This document shows positions 55,187 to 63,173 of a stretch of 64,000 nt of DNA, in pieces. Numbering within the stretch: the stretch's first letter is position 1; every line of letters begins with the position of its first letter. This stretch comes from Saprospiraceae bacterium (GTDB lineage: Bacteria; Bacteroidota; Bacteroidia; Chitinophagales; Saprospiraceae). The DNA lies in assembly GCA_025056735.1 (NCBI GenBank), contig JANWVR010000117.1:1-64000 (forward strand), in the 5' to 3' direction. The notes under the pieces are model-generated. The model had not been told where the DNA came from and made no database searches. It worked only from the letters and a program-made list of their open reading frames with translations. A program made the position numbers and the translations under genes.

Positions 55187-56659
55187 ATGACAGTTAGGAA
55201 CTTGCTTTTGAGCATTCTCTTCATGGCTGCTGCTTCGAGTCTGGTGGCTCAGGATGCGGCTGCCCCGGCAGGCGGGACGTACCGTTCTTTTACGCCCGCC
55301 GACCAGTGGGAAATCGGTCTGAACGCTGGCGTGCCCTTCGTTTCGGGCGATTTGGACAGCAAACTCGGCTTTGGCGGTGGTTTGCATGTGCGTAAAGCCT
55401 TCGACCACGTCTTCTCGCTGCGCGCAGGCGCTCTGTATGCGAAAACAAAGAATGAGCTGCAGGCTTCGCAGAGCTCTTCGGAAATGAGCTGGTTCTCCGG
55501 CTCGCTGCAATTGGTGGCTGCGTTGAACAACATCCGCTTCAACAAGCCCTATCGCAAGGTGCTGGTCAATGCGTTCTTTGGAGTTGGCGCCACTAGCTTT
55601 ACCACCGATTACACCAATGTGTTGCAGGCCGACGGCTCGAACAACGGCCAGTTTAAGAGCGGTCTGTCGCCGCTGATGGAAACAGGTCTGGGCCTGGCTT
55701 TCCGCGTCAGCCCGAAGTTTAACATCGGCGTTGAGTACGGCGTTGGTTTTGTACTGGGCGGCAACGGCGACCTGCTCGATGGCGACGAAAACGTGGGTGC
55801 GCGCACGACCACCTACCGCGACTACCTGCACTATCCGAACCTGCGCCTCAATTTCAACCTCGGCGGCAAGGACAAATCGGGCGCCATGCGCTCCGAGCCG
55901 CTCTACTGGGTGAACCCGCTGGCTCAGGTGAGCGACGCTATCGCCGCTCTGGAAGCCCGCCCGGTACTCGACCTGACCGATACCGATGGCGATGGTGTGA
56001 TTGACATGCTCGACCAGGAGAAAGAAAGCCCAGCCGGCGCCCGTGTGGACACGCGCGGCGTAACGTTGGATAGCGACGGCGACAAAGTGCCCGACTACAA
56101 AGACAAAGAGCCCTTCTCGCCTCCGGGATACAAAGTCAATGCTGATGGTGTAGCTCAAGTGCCGCCCGGATTGACGGAAGCCGATGTGAACCGCATCGTG
56201 GACGCTAAGCTGGCCAACTTCAAACTCCCGACGCAAGAAGGCTTAGCCGACTGGTTCCTGCCGGTGATCAACTTCGCCAACAACAGCTACAATATCGGCT
56301 ATGGCGAATACACCAAACTGTTCCAGGTCGCTCAGGTGATGAAGAACAATCCGAAGATTCGCGTAGCCGTTACGGGCCACACGGACCAGGTTGGTTCGGA
56401 CACCTACAACAATGTCCTCTCGTACAACCGCGCTAAGGCCGCCATCGAGTTCTTGGTGAATCAGCATGGTATTGCGCGCGACCGCTTAGTGCTCGATTGG
56501 GCAGGTGAAAGCAAGACGCTGGTGCCCACTCGCTCTTCGCAAATCAACCGCCGTGTTGAGTTCCGCGTAGCCAAGTCAGGCGAAACCGACAAGCCGCGTC
56601 CGCAAGGTCCTGAAGCCGGCAAGGGCCGCTTCACGGGCGATAAAGCTACGGGCTACTAA
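55187..56659 (+). CDS. OmpA-family outer-membrane protein with type 3 thrombospondin-like repeats
   Basis: A 490-residue protein: signal peptide (MTVRNLLLSILFMAAASSLV, cleavage near AQD), an N-terminal beta-barrel (about 40-230), Ca-binding DxDxDG repeats (TDTDGDGVIDMLDQ and LDSDGDKVPDYKD, about 260-315) and a C-terminal OmpA domain (about 360-465) that grips peptidoglycan, with VTGHTDQVGSDTYNNVLSYN and RDRLVLDWAGES. It should connect outer membrane and wall. A hydrophilic Gly/Pro tail ends it. The 128-nt upstream spacer is AT-rich without an exact promoter box. Confidence 0.92.
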   Translation: MTVRNLLLSILFMAAASSLVAQDAAAPAGGTYRSFTPADQWEIGLNAGVPFVSGDLDSKLGFGGGLHVRKAFDHVFSLRAGALYAKTKNELQASQSSSEMSWFSGSLQLVAALNNIRFNKPYRKVLVNAFFGVGATSFTTDYTNVLQADGSNNGQFKSGLSPLMETGLGLAFRVSPKFNIGVEYGVGFVLGGNGDLLDGDENVGARTTTYRDYLHYPNLRLNFNLGGKDKSGAMRSEPLYWVNPLAQVSDAIAALEARPVLDLTDTDGDGVIDMLDQEKESPAGARVDTRGVTLDSDGDKVPDYKDKEPFSPPGYKVNADGVAQVPPGLTEADVNRIVDAKLANFKLPTQEGLADWFLPVINFANNSYNIGYGEYTKLFQVAQVMKNNPKIRVAVTGHTDQVGSDTYNNVLSYNRAKAAIEFLVNQHGIARDRLVLDWAGESKTLVPTRSSQINRRVEFRVAKSGETDKPRPQGPEAGKGRFTGDKATGY

Positions 56660-56686
56660 TCGGTCTGTAAAAAACACCTTTTTGTC

Positions 56687-56726
56687 GCGGGCGTCTTCTG
56701 CCATCGGGTAGGAGACGCCCGCTTTT
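56687..56726 (+). terminator. Terminator after the OmpA-family gene
   Basis: GCGGGCGTCT pairs with AGACGCCCGC, 16-nt loop, then TTTT. Confidence 0.85.
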
Positions 56727-56796
56727 GACTTAGGTGCAAACTATGCGTATAAATTGTGCGTTAGTAAAAGCATAATTTCCGCAACAAACAACTCGC

Positions 56797-57642
56797 ATGA
56801 CGGACAAGATGAAACCCTGGCTTGCATTTCTTGCAGCTTTTCTTTACGCCGGCGCAGCCTTCTCACAGGCGGCCGTGTCGGCGGTGGCGTTTACAGCAAA
56901 AGGGAATGGCAATAGCTATGCCTTTCAGGCTGGCGAAAAGTTGACATACAAAGTTTATTACAACTGGAATTTCGTTTGGTTGTCTGCCGGCGAAGTCACT
57001 TTCGAGGTTAATGAGGACGACCGCCAATACCATTTTAGAGCCGTGGGAAACACGTACGAGTCATACGAGTGGTTCTATCAAGTGCACGACTCGTACAATT
57101 CGTGGGCGGATAAGAACACTTTACTGCCGCGCTACTCGGAGCGGAGCATACACGAGGGCAACTACCGCATCTTCGAGCGCATTCAATTTGACCAGAGTGG
57201 CCGCAAGGCTACTGTCTGGAGAGCGCCTAAGCGCGGCGATCCGGAAACCCGCACAGAGCACAGCGTGCAGGACCGTGTTTTCGACGTACTGTCGTCGCTG
57301 TACTATTTGCGTACGCTTGACTTTTCGGACAAAGCCGCTGGCGCCGAGCATCCATTCCGCATTTTCATGGACCAGGAGGAATATCCCCTGCGCATGCGCT
57401 ACCTGGGCAAAGAGAAAAATACCAAAATTCGGGGCTTAGGCCGCTTTAATACGTTGAAATTTCAGCCGCAGGTGATTGTAGGTAACATCTTTAGCGACGA
57501 CTCTAAGATGACGGTGTGGGTTTCGGACGACGAAAACCGGATCCCGCTTCTGGTGGAAACGCCAATAGCGGTTGGCTCGGTAAAAATGGTGCTTAAGGAG
57601 CACAAAAACTTGAAATATCCGCTTCAGTCCAAAAAGGAGTGA
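56797..57642 (+). CDS. DUF3108 periplasmic protein
   Basis: A 281-residue exported protein. The signal peptide (KPWLAFLAAFLYAGAAFSQ) is best from ATG 56797 or 56809. The mature part matches the DUF3108 family: GEKLTYKVYYNWNFVWLSAG at its start, then DSYNSWADKNTLLPRYSER, DVLSSLYYLRTLDF and a C-terminal VWVSDDENRIPLLVETPIAV. The family is a beta-barrel-like fold of unknown role, sometimes linked to outer-membrane lipid or polysaccharide handling. It is a single-gene unit ahead of the tRNA. Confidence 0.87.
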   Translation: MTDKMKPWLAFLAAFLYAGAAFSQAAVSAVAFTAKGNGNSYAFQAGEKLTYKVYYNWNFVWLSAGEVTFEVNEDDRQYHFRAVGNTYESYEWFYQVHDSYNSWADKNTLLPRYSERSIHEGNYRIFERIQFDQSGRKATVWRAPKRGDPETRTEHSVQDRVFDVLSSLYYLRTLDFSDKAAGAEHPFRIFMDQEEYPLRMRYLGKEKNTKIRGLGRFNTLKFQPQVIVGNIFSDDSKMTVWVSDDENRIPLLVETPIAVGSVKMVLKEHKNLKYPLQSKKE

Positions 57643-57663
57643 CGCAGAGTAAGCGGGGGCTAT

Positions 57664-57671
57664 TACCTTTG
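57664..57671 (+). promoter_or_regulatory. -7 promoter box of the tRNA gene
   Basis: TACCTTTG ending 18 nt before the first base of tRNA-Met, as expected for a short 5' leader. Confidence 0.65.
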
Positions 57672-57689
57672 CAGCGTTCCAGCCAATAG

Positions 57690-57763
57690 GGGCCCGTAGC
57701 TCAGGCGGTTAGAGCAGCTGACTCATAATCAGACGGTCGCGGGTTCAATTCCTGCCGGGCCCA
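57690..57763 (+). tRNA. tRNA-Met (anticodon CAT)
   Basis: Full cloverleaf of 74 nt: acceptor GGGCCCG/CGGGCCC, D arm GCTC/GAGC, anticodon loop CTCATAA with CAT at positions 34-36, and T arm GCGGG-TTCAATT-CCTGC. CCA is not encoded. The anticodon stem lacks the three G-C pairs of an initiator, so this is an elongator Met tRNA; a lysidine-modified Ile tRNA also has CAT and cannot be fully excluded. The outer anticodon-stem pair is a G-A mismatch. Confidence 0.92.
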
Positions 57764-57774
57764 CACGGATATGC

Positions 57775-57817
57775 AAAGGCCCTCATTAGCAAGTGCTTAT
57801 GAGGGCCTTTCGCTTTT
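57775..57817. terminator. Bidirectional terminator of tRNA-Met and rpsA
   Basis: AAAGGCCCTCAT-AGC pairs with GCT-ATGAGGGCCTTT around a 4-nt loop (one T-T mismatch); a further T run follows at 57813. Confidence 0.85.
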
Positions 57818-57853
57818 TGAAGGCAGAGGTTGCCTGCCATGTGTCTGGGTGTC

Positions 57854-60049
57854 TTATGAACCCTTCTTATCGTCGTCTTCAAGCTGCTTTTTCAGCTGTG
57901 CTAAGGCAGCTAAATCGCCCAGGGTCTCCTTTTCTACTTTCTTCTGGATTTCTCCGATAACGGCCTGAGTTTCGGCTACTTCACGCATCTTTTCCTCTTT
58001 AGCAGCAGCTTCTGCTTTGTGTTTGACGTCTTCCCAGTAGCGGACATGTGAGGCAATAATGCGGCGCTCTTCTTTGTAGAACTCAATGATTTTGACCGTG
58101 ATGGTCTCTCCTACCTCTGGGAGTGAGTTGTCTTCTTTACGCAAGTGCTTAGCCGGGATGAAAGCCTCTACTTCTGCACCGCGCGAGCTGAGCTGCAGCG
58201 TAGCGCCTTTTTCGTCGCGGCGAGTAATGGTGCCCTCGTGATACGAGCCGACCGCATAGATCGTCTCGAACGTATCCCACGGGTTTTCCTCAATTTGCTT
58301 GTGGCCAAGGCTGATCTGGCGCTTTTCGCGGTCAATTTCTAAGACAACGACCTCGATCTGGTCGCCTATTTTAGCGAACTCGCTGGGGTGTGAATAGCGC
58401 TTGGTCCAGCTCAAATCGCTCACGTGCACCATGCCGCCGATGCCATCGCCCAATTCCACAAAGATGCCGTAGTTGGTCATGTTCTTGACCGTGCCGGTGT
58501 GGCGCGAGCCTACCGGGAAGCGCTGGTCTATTTCCGTCCAGGGGTCTGGCGTCAATTGCTTGATGGACAGCGACATTTTCTTCTCAGCACGGTCAATGGT
58601 TACGATGCGCGCTTCTACCTGCTGGCCTATGGTGAAGTACTCGCGCGCATTAACGCTCTGCGAGCTCCAGCTGACTTCACTGATATGGATGAGGCCTTCT
58701 ACACCAGGCATGATCTCTACAAAGGCCCCATAGTCTTCGATATTGACTACGCGCCCGCTGACCGTTGCGCCCTCCGTGATTTCTGGGGGCAGCACATCCC
58801 AGGGGTGCGGTGTCAGCTGCTTCAGACCCAGGCTGATGCGTTTTTTGTTTTCATCAAAATCCAGCACTACAACGTGCAAGCGCTGGTTGATATGCAGCAC
58901 TTCAGAAGGATGCGAAATGCGGCCCCAGCTGATGTCTGTAATGTAAAGCAAGCCATCTACGCCGCCCAGGTCGAGGAAGGCGCCAAAGTCGGTGATGTTC
59001 TTAACAATACCTTCCAGCACTTGGCCGCGCTCTAAGCTGGCCAGAATTTGCTCGCGCTGTTCCGCTAAGTCGCTCTCAATGAGGGCTTTGTGGCTGATAA
59101 CGGCATTTTTAATTTGCTCGTTGATCTTGACCACCTTAAACTCCATCGTCTTGCCCACGTATTGGTCGTAGTCTGTGACGGGCTTGATATCAATCTGGGA
59201 GCCGGGCAGGAAGGTCTCCAGGCCATTGCAGTCCACGATGAGACCGCCCTTAGTCTTGCTGATAACGGTCCCGGTGATGATGGCGCCGTTTTTATACGAG
59301 TCCACGATGCTTTCCCAGGCACGCAGGATCTTGGCTTTTTTGCGCGAGAGTCCAATTCGCCCTTCGTTGTCTTCCTGGCTTTCAATGTATACCTCAACCT
59401 CGTCGCCCTTTTTCAAATCCGGAACATCGCGAAATTCGTTGAGTGACACCAGACCATCGCTTTTGTAGTTGATGTCGAGCACAACGTCGCCCGCAGTAAT
59501 GGCGCTGACTTTACCTCGAATGATTTCATTTTCCGTGATTGCCGTCAGGGTAGCCTCGTATTGCCGGAGCATGCTCTCGCGCTCTTCGGGCGGGTATGTA
59601 ACGGCGCCGCGCTTGTCAATATTCCAGTTGAAATCGTCGTGCGAAGGACCGCCAGCAATCTCCTCGATAGGCAGTTCGAGGTCGTCGTGCGACTCAGGCG
59701 CAATGATAACCTCGTCTTCTCCCTCTCTAACTGTGTCGGGCTCATCTTCTTCGTCTGAGACGTTTTGCGAGACCTCCTCCGACGCTTCGGGTTCAGCGTA
59801 GTGTTCTGAGTCCTCAGCCACGACGGATGGTTGGGCATCAGAGGACTCTGCTTCCGGAAGCGCTACTTCTTCAGAGGCCGCTACTTCTGGGGTTTCTACC
59901 GAGAGAGGCGGGAGATCGTTTTCCACACTTGCCTGCACTTCCTCGGCAGACAGGTTGTTTTGTTCTTCAGGGCTGGGCGTTTTTTCCTCGTCAAAAATCA
60001 TAATGTTAAGTTGGTCTGCCTTTTTGGGTTTTTTTAAAGAAACTACCAT
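57854..60049 (-). CDS. rpsA: 30S ribosomal protein S1 with long acidic N-terminal extension
   Basis: RNA-binding ribosomal protein that helps mRNA docking; important where Shine-Dalgarno sites are weak, as here. The 731 residues contain six S1 domains at about 175-240, 258-325, 345-415, 430-500, 515-588 and 600-670 (for example GIVKNITDFGAFLDLGGVDG and GTVKNMTNYGIFVELGDGIG). About 130 residues before the first domain are strongly acidic and probably disordered, longer than I expect for the phylum. The start is ATG 60049 (MVVSLKKPKKADQ) or ATG 60001 (MIFDEEKT). A promoter box lies upstream of both, at 60117-60124. Confidence 0.93.
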   Translation of the reverse strand: MVVSLKKPKKADQLNIMIFDEEKTPSPEEQNNLSAEEVQASVENDLPPLSVETPEVAASEEVALPEAESSDAQPSVVAEDSEHYAEPEASEEVSQNVSDEEDEPDTVREGEDEVIIAPESHDDLELPIEEIAGGPSHDDFNWNIDKRGAVTYPPEERESMLRQYEATLTAITENEIIRGKVSAITAGDVVLDINYKSDGLVSLNEFRDVPDLKKGDEVEVYIESQEDNEGRIGLSRKKAKILRAWESIVDSYKNGAIITGTVISKTKGGLIVDCNGLETFLPGSQIDIKPVTDYDQYVGKTMEFKVVKINEQIKNAVISHKALIESDLAEQREQILASLERGQVLEGIVKNITDFGAFLDLGGVDGLLYITDISWGRISHPSEVLHINQRLHVVVLDFDENKKRISLGLKQLTPHPWDVLPPEITEGATVSGRVVNIEDYGAFVEIMPGVEGLIHISEVSWSSQSVNAREYFTIGQQVEARIVTIDRAEKKMSLSIKQLTPDPWTEIDQRFPVGSRHTGTVKNMTNYGIFVELGDGIGGMVHVSDLSWTKRYSHPSEFAKIGDQIEVVVLEIDREKRQISLGHKQIEENPWDTFETIYAVGSYHEGTITRRDEKGATLQLSSRGAEVEAFIPAKHLRKEDNSLPEVGETITVKIIEFYKEERRIIASHVRYWEDVKHKAEAAAKEEKMREVAETQAVIGEIQKKVEKETLGDLAALAQLKKQLEDDDKKGS

Positions 60050-60116
60050 TAGGCCTCTCTACACGGGCGAGGCCGTTACCCCTTTCCTCTGGCACCTATG
60101 CTGCCAAAAAGGCGCG

Positions 60117-60124
60117 CAAAGGTA
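60117..60124 (-). promoter_or_regulatory. -7 promoter box of rpsA
   Basis: TACCTTTG on the minus strand, 67 nt before ATG 60049 and 115 nt before ATG 60001. Confidence 0.6.
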
Positions 60125-60284
60125 CGCTTATTCGACATAAAGAAGGCTTAAAGAGAAAGTTTTTTTGAAAATCCTGGATGGGATACGCTTTTTATCGTTG
60201 GGCTCGATCATCTGTGTGCGGAAGGGGCGCGTCGAAGTGGTGGCTCTATGTAAGCACCTTGTGCTTAGATACGCTCGGACGATG

Positions 60285-60292
60285 TACCTTTG
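60285..60292 (+). promoter_or_regulatory. -7 promoter box of the secreted beta-rich gene
   Basis: TACCTTTG, 51 nt before ATG 60344. It rules against the longer frame that begins at 60290. Confidence 0.6.
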
Positions 60293-60343
60293 TCAAGTGC
60301 GCCCTGGGCAAAGGGCATATTGCTCACCTTACAATTTTGTTTT

Positions 60344-61753
60344 ATGTTTACCTTAATTCCGCGTATAGTTCTGGTTTGCCTTCTTTTGCCCGCTTTCGGC
60401 ATGAGTCAGACCGCTATCAACAAAGCGTTTAATTTAGCACCGGGTTATGATGCTGGATGGAGCATTCTGCCGGCAGCCGGCGGGGGATACGCCATTTTCG
60501 GCGTGCAATACCCCAGCATTGGCGCGCGCCCCGATGCGTTTTGCCTCCGCGTGGACGATGCGGGCAATACCGTGTTCCACCGCGTCTTCGGCGCACCCAA
60601 CACCGATGAGGCTTTCGGGCGCGGCGCAGTCGCCCTGGCCGATGGGTGGTTGGTGGCCGGTGCCAAGTCCATCCCAACGAGCCGCGGCTGGATTGTACGC
60701 CTGAACGCCTCCGGCCAGATCGTATGGGAAAATACCTACGCGAACACCACCAAATTCAGCCAGTTGTTCGCCTTGCCTACGGGCGGCTATCTGGCGGTGG
60801 GCGCCTTGGGAGGCGGACTGCTCCTGCTTCAAATAAACACCGATGGATCGGTCGTCTGGCAGCAGAACTATCCTATTCCCGAAGCCATTGACGCCTACCT
60901 TACCGATAGCGGCAATGCCTGCATCGTAATGAGCCGCGACCGCGTGAGCAAAGTACATCTGGGCACCAAGCAAATGGTGTGGTCGCGGATTGTCCAGTTC
61001 CCGGCGCTGCTGCCCGGCGCACCCGAAGTGGCCCAGCTGAACGGCATCGAGCCGCTGAGCAAAGGCCTCTTTGCCATCATCGGCTCAGCCTACCGCGAAT
61101 TGCCCACCGCGCTCTACACTGCTCACTATGCCGCTGTCTGGAACGAACGCGGCGAATTTGTCTGGGACCGCTACTTCCGCGGCGCTGCCCGCGCCGATTA
61201 CGATGAGAACGAGGGCTTTAGCGTAACCTTCCTGTCCAATGCCCAAAACATCCTCTTCACTGGCAAGGTGGGCGACAACATCTCCGTAACACGCACCGAC
61301 CTGAACGGCAATGTGATAGAGCAAAAGGAGATTGCCGCGCCCGGCCCTGTGTATGCTGCGAAGCTCATCCGCGATGGCGCGCGCTACGCCATGACCGGCG
61401 CTGTCTTTTCCAACAGCATGAACACCTACTTCTATCGTTCGGCAGGGAATGCACTGAGTGTGCAAGCCAATGATAATCAGCAGCTTACTCCGGTGGCTGC
61501 AGACAACTGGGACCTGCAGCACGAACCTGCCCAGGGGCGCGCCTGGATTGTGGCCTATACTTCCGAAAATCCGCGTGAAGCCACCTTCCGCCTGTGGGCG
61601 CTCGATGGCTCGCTGGCGCGCGAAGTGCGCCTGTGGCTGACGGAGGGCAAAAACCGCTTCCCGCTCGACCTCAGCGGCCTGCCCGACGGCCTCTACTGGC
61701 TTTCGGAAGCGGGCGAGTCATCGCCGCCGAAAGCGCTGCTTATCCGACACTAA
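60344..61753 (+). CDS. Secreted beta-rich protein, probably T9SS cargo
   Basis: A 469-residue exported protein with a signal peptide (MFTLIPRIVLVCLLLPAFG). The body repeats blades of the type GGYAIFGVQ, DGWLVAGAKS and GGYLAVGALGGG with DDAGNTVFHRVFG and DGSVVWQQNYP, as in delta-60/beta-propeller-like proteins of Bacteroidota. The last 70 residues (FRLWALDGSLAREVRLWL, LSGLPDGLYWLSE, PPKALLIRH) resemble a divergent type A sorting domain, lacking the usual PNP start. The function is unknown; a surface or extracellular protein is likely. A terminator follows at 61771-61809. Confidence 0.8.
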   Translation: MFTLIPRIVLVCLLLPAFGMSQTAINKAFNLAPGYDAGWSILPAAGGGYAIFGVQYPSIGARPDAFCLRVDDAGNTVFHRVFGAPNTDEAFGRGAVALADGWLVAGAKSIPTSRGWIVRLNASGQIVWENTYANTTKFSQLFALPTGGYLAVGALGGGLLLLQINTDGSVVWQQNYPIPEAIDAYLTDSGNACIVMSRDRVSKVHLGTKQMVWSRIVQFPALLPGAPEVAQLNGIEPLSKGLFAIIGSAYRELPTALYTAHYAAVWNERGEFVWDRYFRGAARADYDENEGFSVTFLSNAQNILFTGKVGDNISVTRTDLNGNVIEQKEIAAPGPVYAAKLIRDGARYAMTGAVFSNSMNTYFYRSAGNALSVQANDNQQLTPVAADNWDLQHEPAQGRAWIVAYTSENPREATFRLWALDGSLAREVRLWLTEGKNRFPLDLSGLPDGLYWLSEAGESSPPKALLIRH

Positions 61754-61770
61754 AATGCTATGCGCAAAGC

Positions 61771-61809
61771 AAAAGCGCCGCTGCTTCTTATTGAGGCACC
61801 GGCGCTTTT
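61771..61809. terminator. Bidirectional terminator between convergent genes
   Basis: AAAAGCGCCG pairs with CGGCGCTTTT across a loop of about 19 nt; T-rich on both sides. Confidence 0.8.
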
Positions 61810-61830
61810 CTTTCAGGGCAAATACGCGCA

Positions 61831-63078
61831 TCAAAACGTTACCTCGCGTACCAACGTCTCGTTGCCGCGCACGAAGCGAACGGTAGTGGTGTCGCCTTTT
61901 TGAAACTTGGAGAGCGCCTGCATGTACTCGCGCACAGTGTGCACCTCCATGTCGCCCAGGGCAATAATGCGGTCGCCGCGTTGCAGGCCAGCGCGAGCCG
62001 CGGGCTTGCCCTCGGTAACGCCATCTACGTGCACGCCGTCGCCCTCGAAGGTGTAATCGGGCATGATGCCCAGCGTCACGCGGAAGCGCGGCGTGTCCTC
62101 AGTGTTGGAGCGCGTAGGCTGGAAGGCCAGCTTAGGTTTTTGGTCGAGGGCTTCGATGAGTTGCACAGCAAAATCGAGCACGGCTTTCTGGCCCGAAAAA
62201 TTGACTTTGTCCACATCGTCAGTGGGCTTGTGGTAGTCGGCGTGCTGGCCTGTGAAAAGGAAGAGCACCGGGATGTTCTTCAAATAGAAAGAAGTGTGGT
62301 CGCTGGGGCCGACGCCGCTGCTGTCCGTTTTGATGGAGAGGTTGCCCTTGGGCAGGCTTTGCAACACCGGTACAAAATCGGGCGCCGTGCCTACGCCGCC
62401 CACCACCAAGCGGCGCTCGTCGTTGAGGCGGCCGATCATGTCCATGTTGAGCATGAAATGCGCCTTGCTCAGGTCTATGGTCGGCCGTTCGGTGTATCTT
62501 TTTGAGCCTATCAGGCCGAGTTCTTCGGCGGAGAAACAGATGAAGAGAAAGTTGTTGCGCTCGCGGACGCCGTTTTTGGCAAAATAGCGCGCCAGTGCGA
62601 GGACACCCGCGGTGCCGGAAGCGTTGTCGTCGGCGCCATTGTGGATTTTGCCCTGTGGGTTAGCGTCTAAGGAGTTGCGGTCATGGCCCAGCCCAAGGTG
62701 GTCGTAGTGCGCGCCGATGATGATGGTGTTCGCGGCGCCGTTGTCTAAGAAGCCCACAACGTTTCGGCTCGTCAGCATGGGCGCGTCGGCCGTTTCGATA
62801 CCATGCGGATCGTTCGATTTCCTGAAGGTAAAGGTATGGTACCACGTGCCGTTTTCGCCCATGGGCTTCAGACCCGCTTTCTTGAACTGTTTGGCGATGT
62901 AACGGGCGGCTTTTTGCTCTTCGGGGGTGGCCGTGCCGCGCCCTTTGAGTTTGTCGGAGGCTAAATAAGTTACATCCCGGCGAAGGCGCTGTTCGGAAAT
63001 GGTCGCCTGTGCCAGCACAGAAAGGTGCGCCAACAGTAGCGCGCAAAGGAGCAAAAAAGTCTGAATGTTCTTTTTCAT
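61831..63078 (-). CDS. M28-family zinc aminopeptidase with PDZ domain
   Basis: A 415-residue exported peptidase. The signal peptide is MKKNIQTFLLLCALLLAHLS with cleavage near LAQ. All M28 zinc and catalytic residues are present: GAHYDHLG, NGADDNASG, SAEELGLIG, LNMDMIGR and ADYHKPTDD. A PDZ domain covers about residues 325-410 (PAARAGLQRGDRIIALGDME). It should trim peptides in the periplasm or outside, with the PDZ domain aiding substrate binding. The promoter box lies at 63102-63109, giving a short leader. Confidence 0.93.
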   Translation of the reverse strand: MKKNIQTFLLLCALLLAHLSVLAQATISEQRLRRDVTYLASDKLKGRGTATPEEQKAARYIAKQFKKAGLKPMGENGTWYHTFTFRKSNDPHGIETADAPMLTSRNVVGFLDNGAANTIIIGAHYDHLGLGHDRNSLDANPQGKIHNGADDNASGTAGVLALARYFAKNGVRERNNFLFICFSAEELGLIGSKRYTERPTIDLSKAHFMLNMDMIGRLNDERRLVVGGVGTAPDFVPVLQSLPKGNLSIKTDSSGVGPSDHTSFYLKNIPVLFLFTGQHADYHKPTDDVDKVNFSGQKAVLDFAVQLIEALDQKPKLAFQPTRSNTEDTPRFRVTLGIMPDYTFEGDGVHVDGVTEGKPAARAGLQRGDRIIALGDMEVHTVREYMQALSKFQKGDTTTVRFVRGNETLVREVTF

Positions 63079-63101
63079 GGTGTTTATCTGTTTTTGAAAG
63101 C

Positions 63102-63109
63102 CAAAAGTA
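63102..63109 (-). promoter_or_regulatory. -7 promoter box of the M28 peptidase gene
   Basis: TACTTTTG on the minus strand, 23 nt before the start. Confidence 0.6.
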
Positions 63110-63173
63110 GCGCCCGCGAGGGGCCGGCATTTGTCCTTTTTTGGTCAAAAAAACGGCGCAGGCGCGCTTGGGT

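Noticed and set aside
55127-56236. 369-residue minus-strand open frame across the OmpA-family gene
   Set aside because: It is antisense to a well-supported gene, has no recognisable domain and shows His/Arg/Val-rich composition typical of shadow frames.
58424-59035. 203-residue plus-strand frame inside rpsA
   Set aside because: Antisense shadow of S1 repeats.
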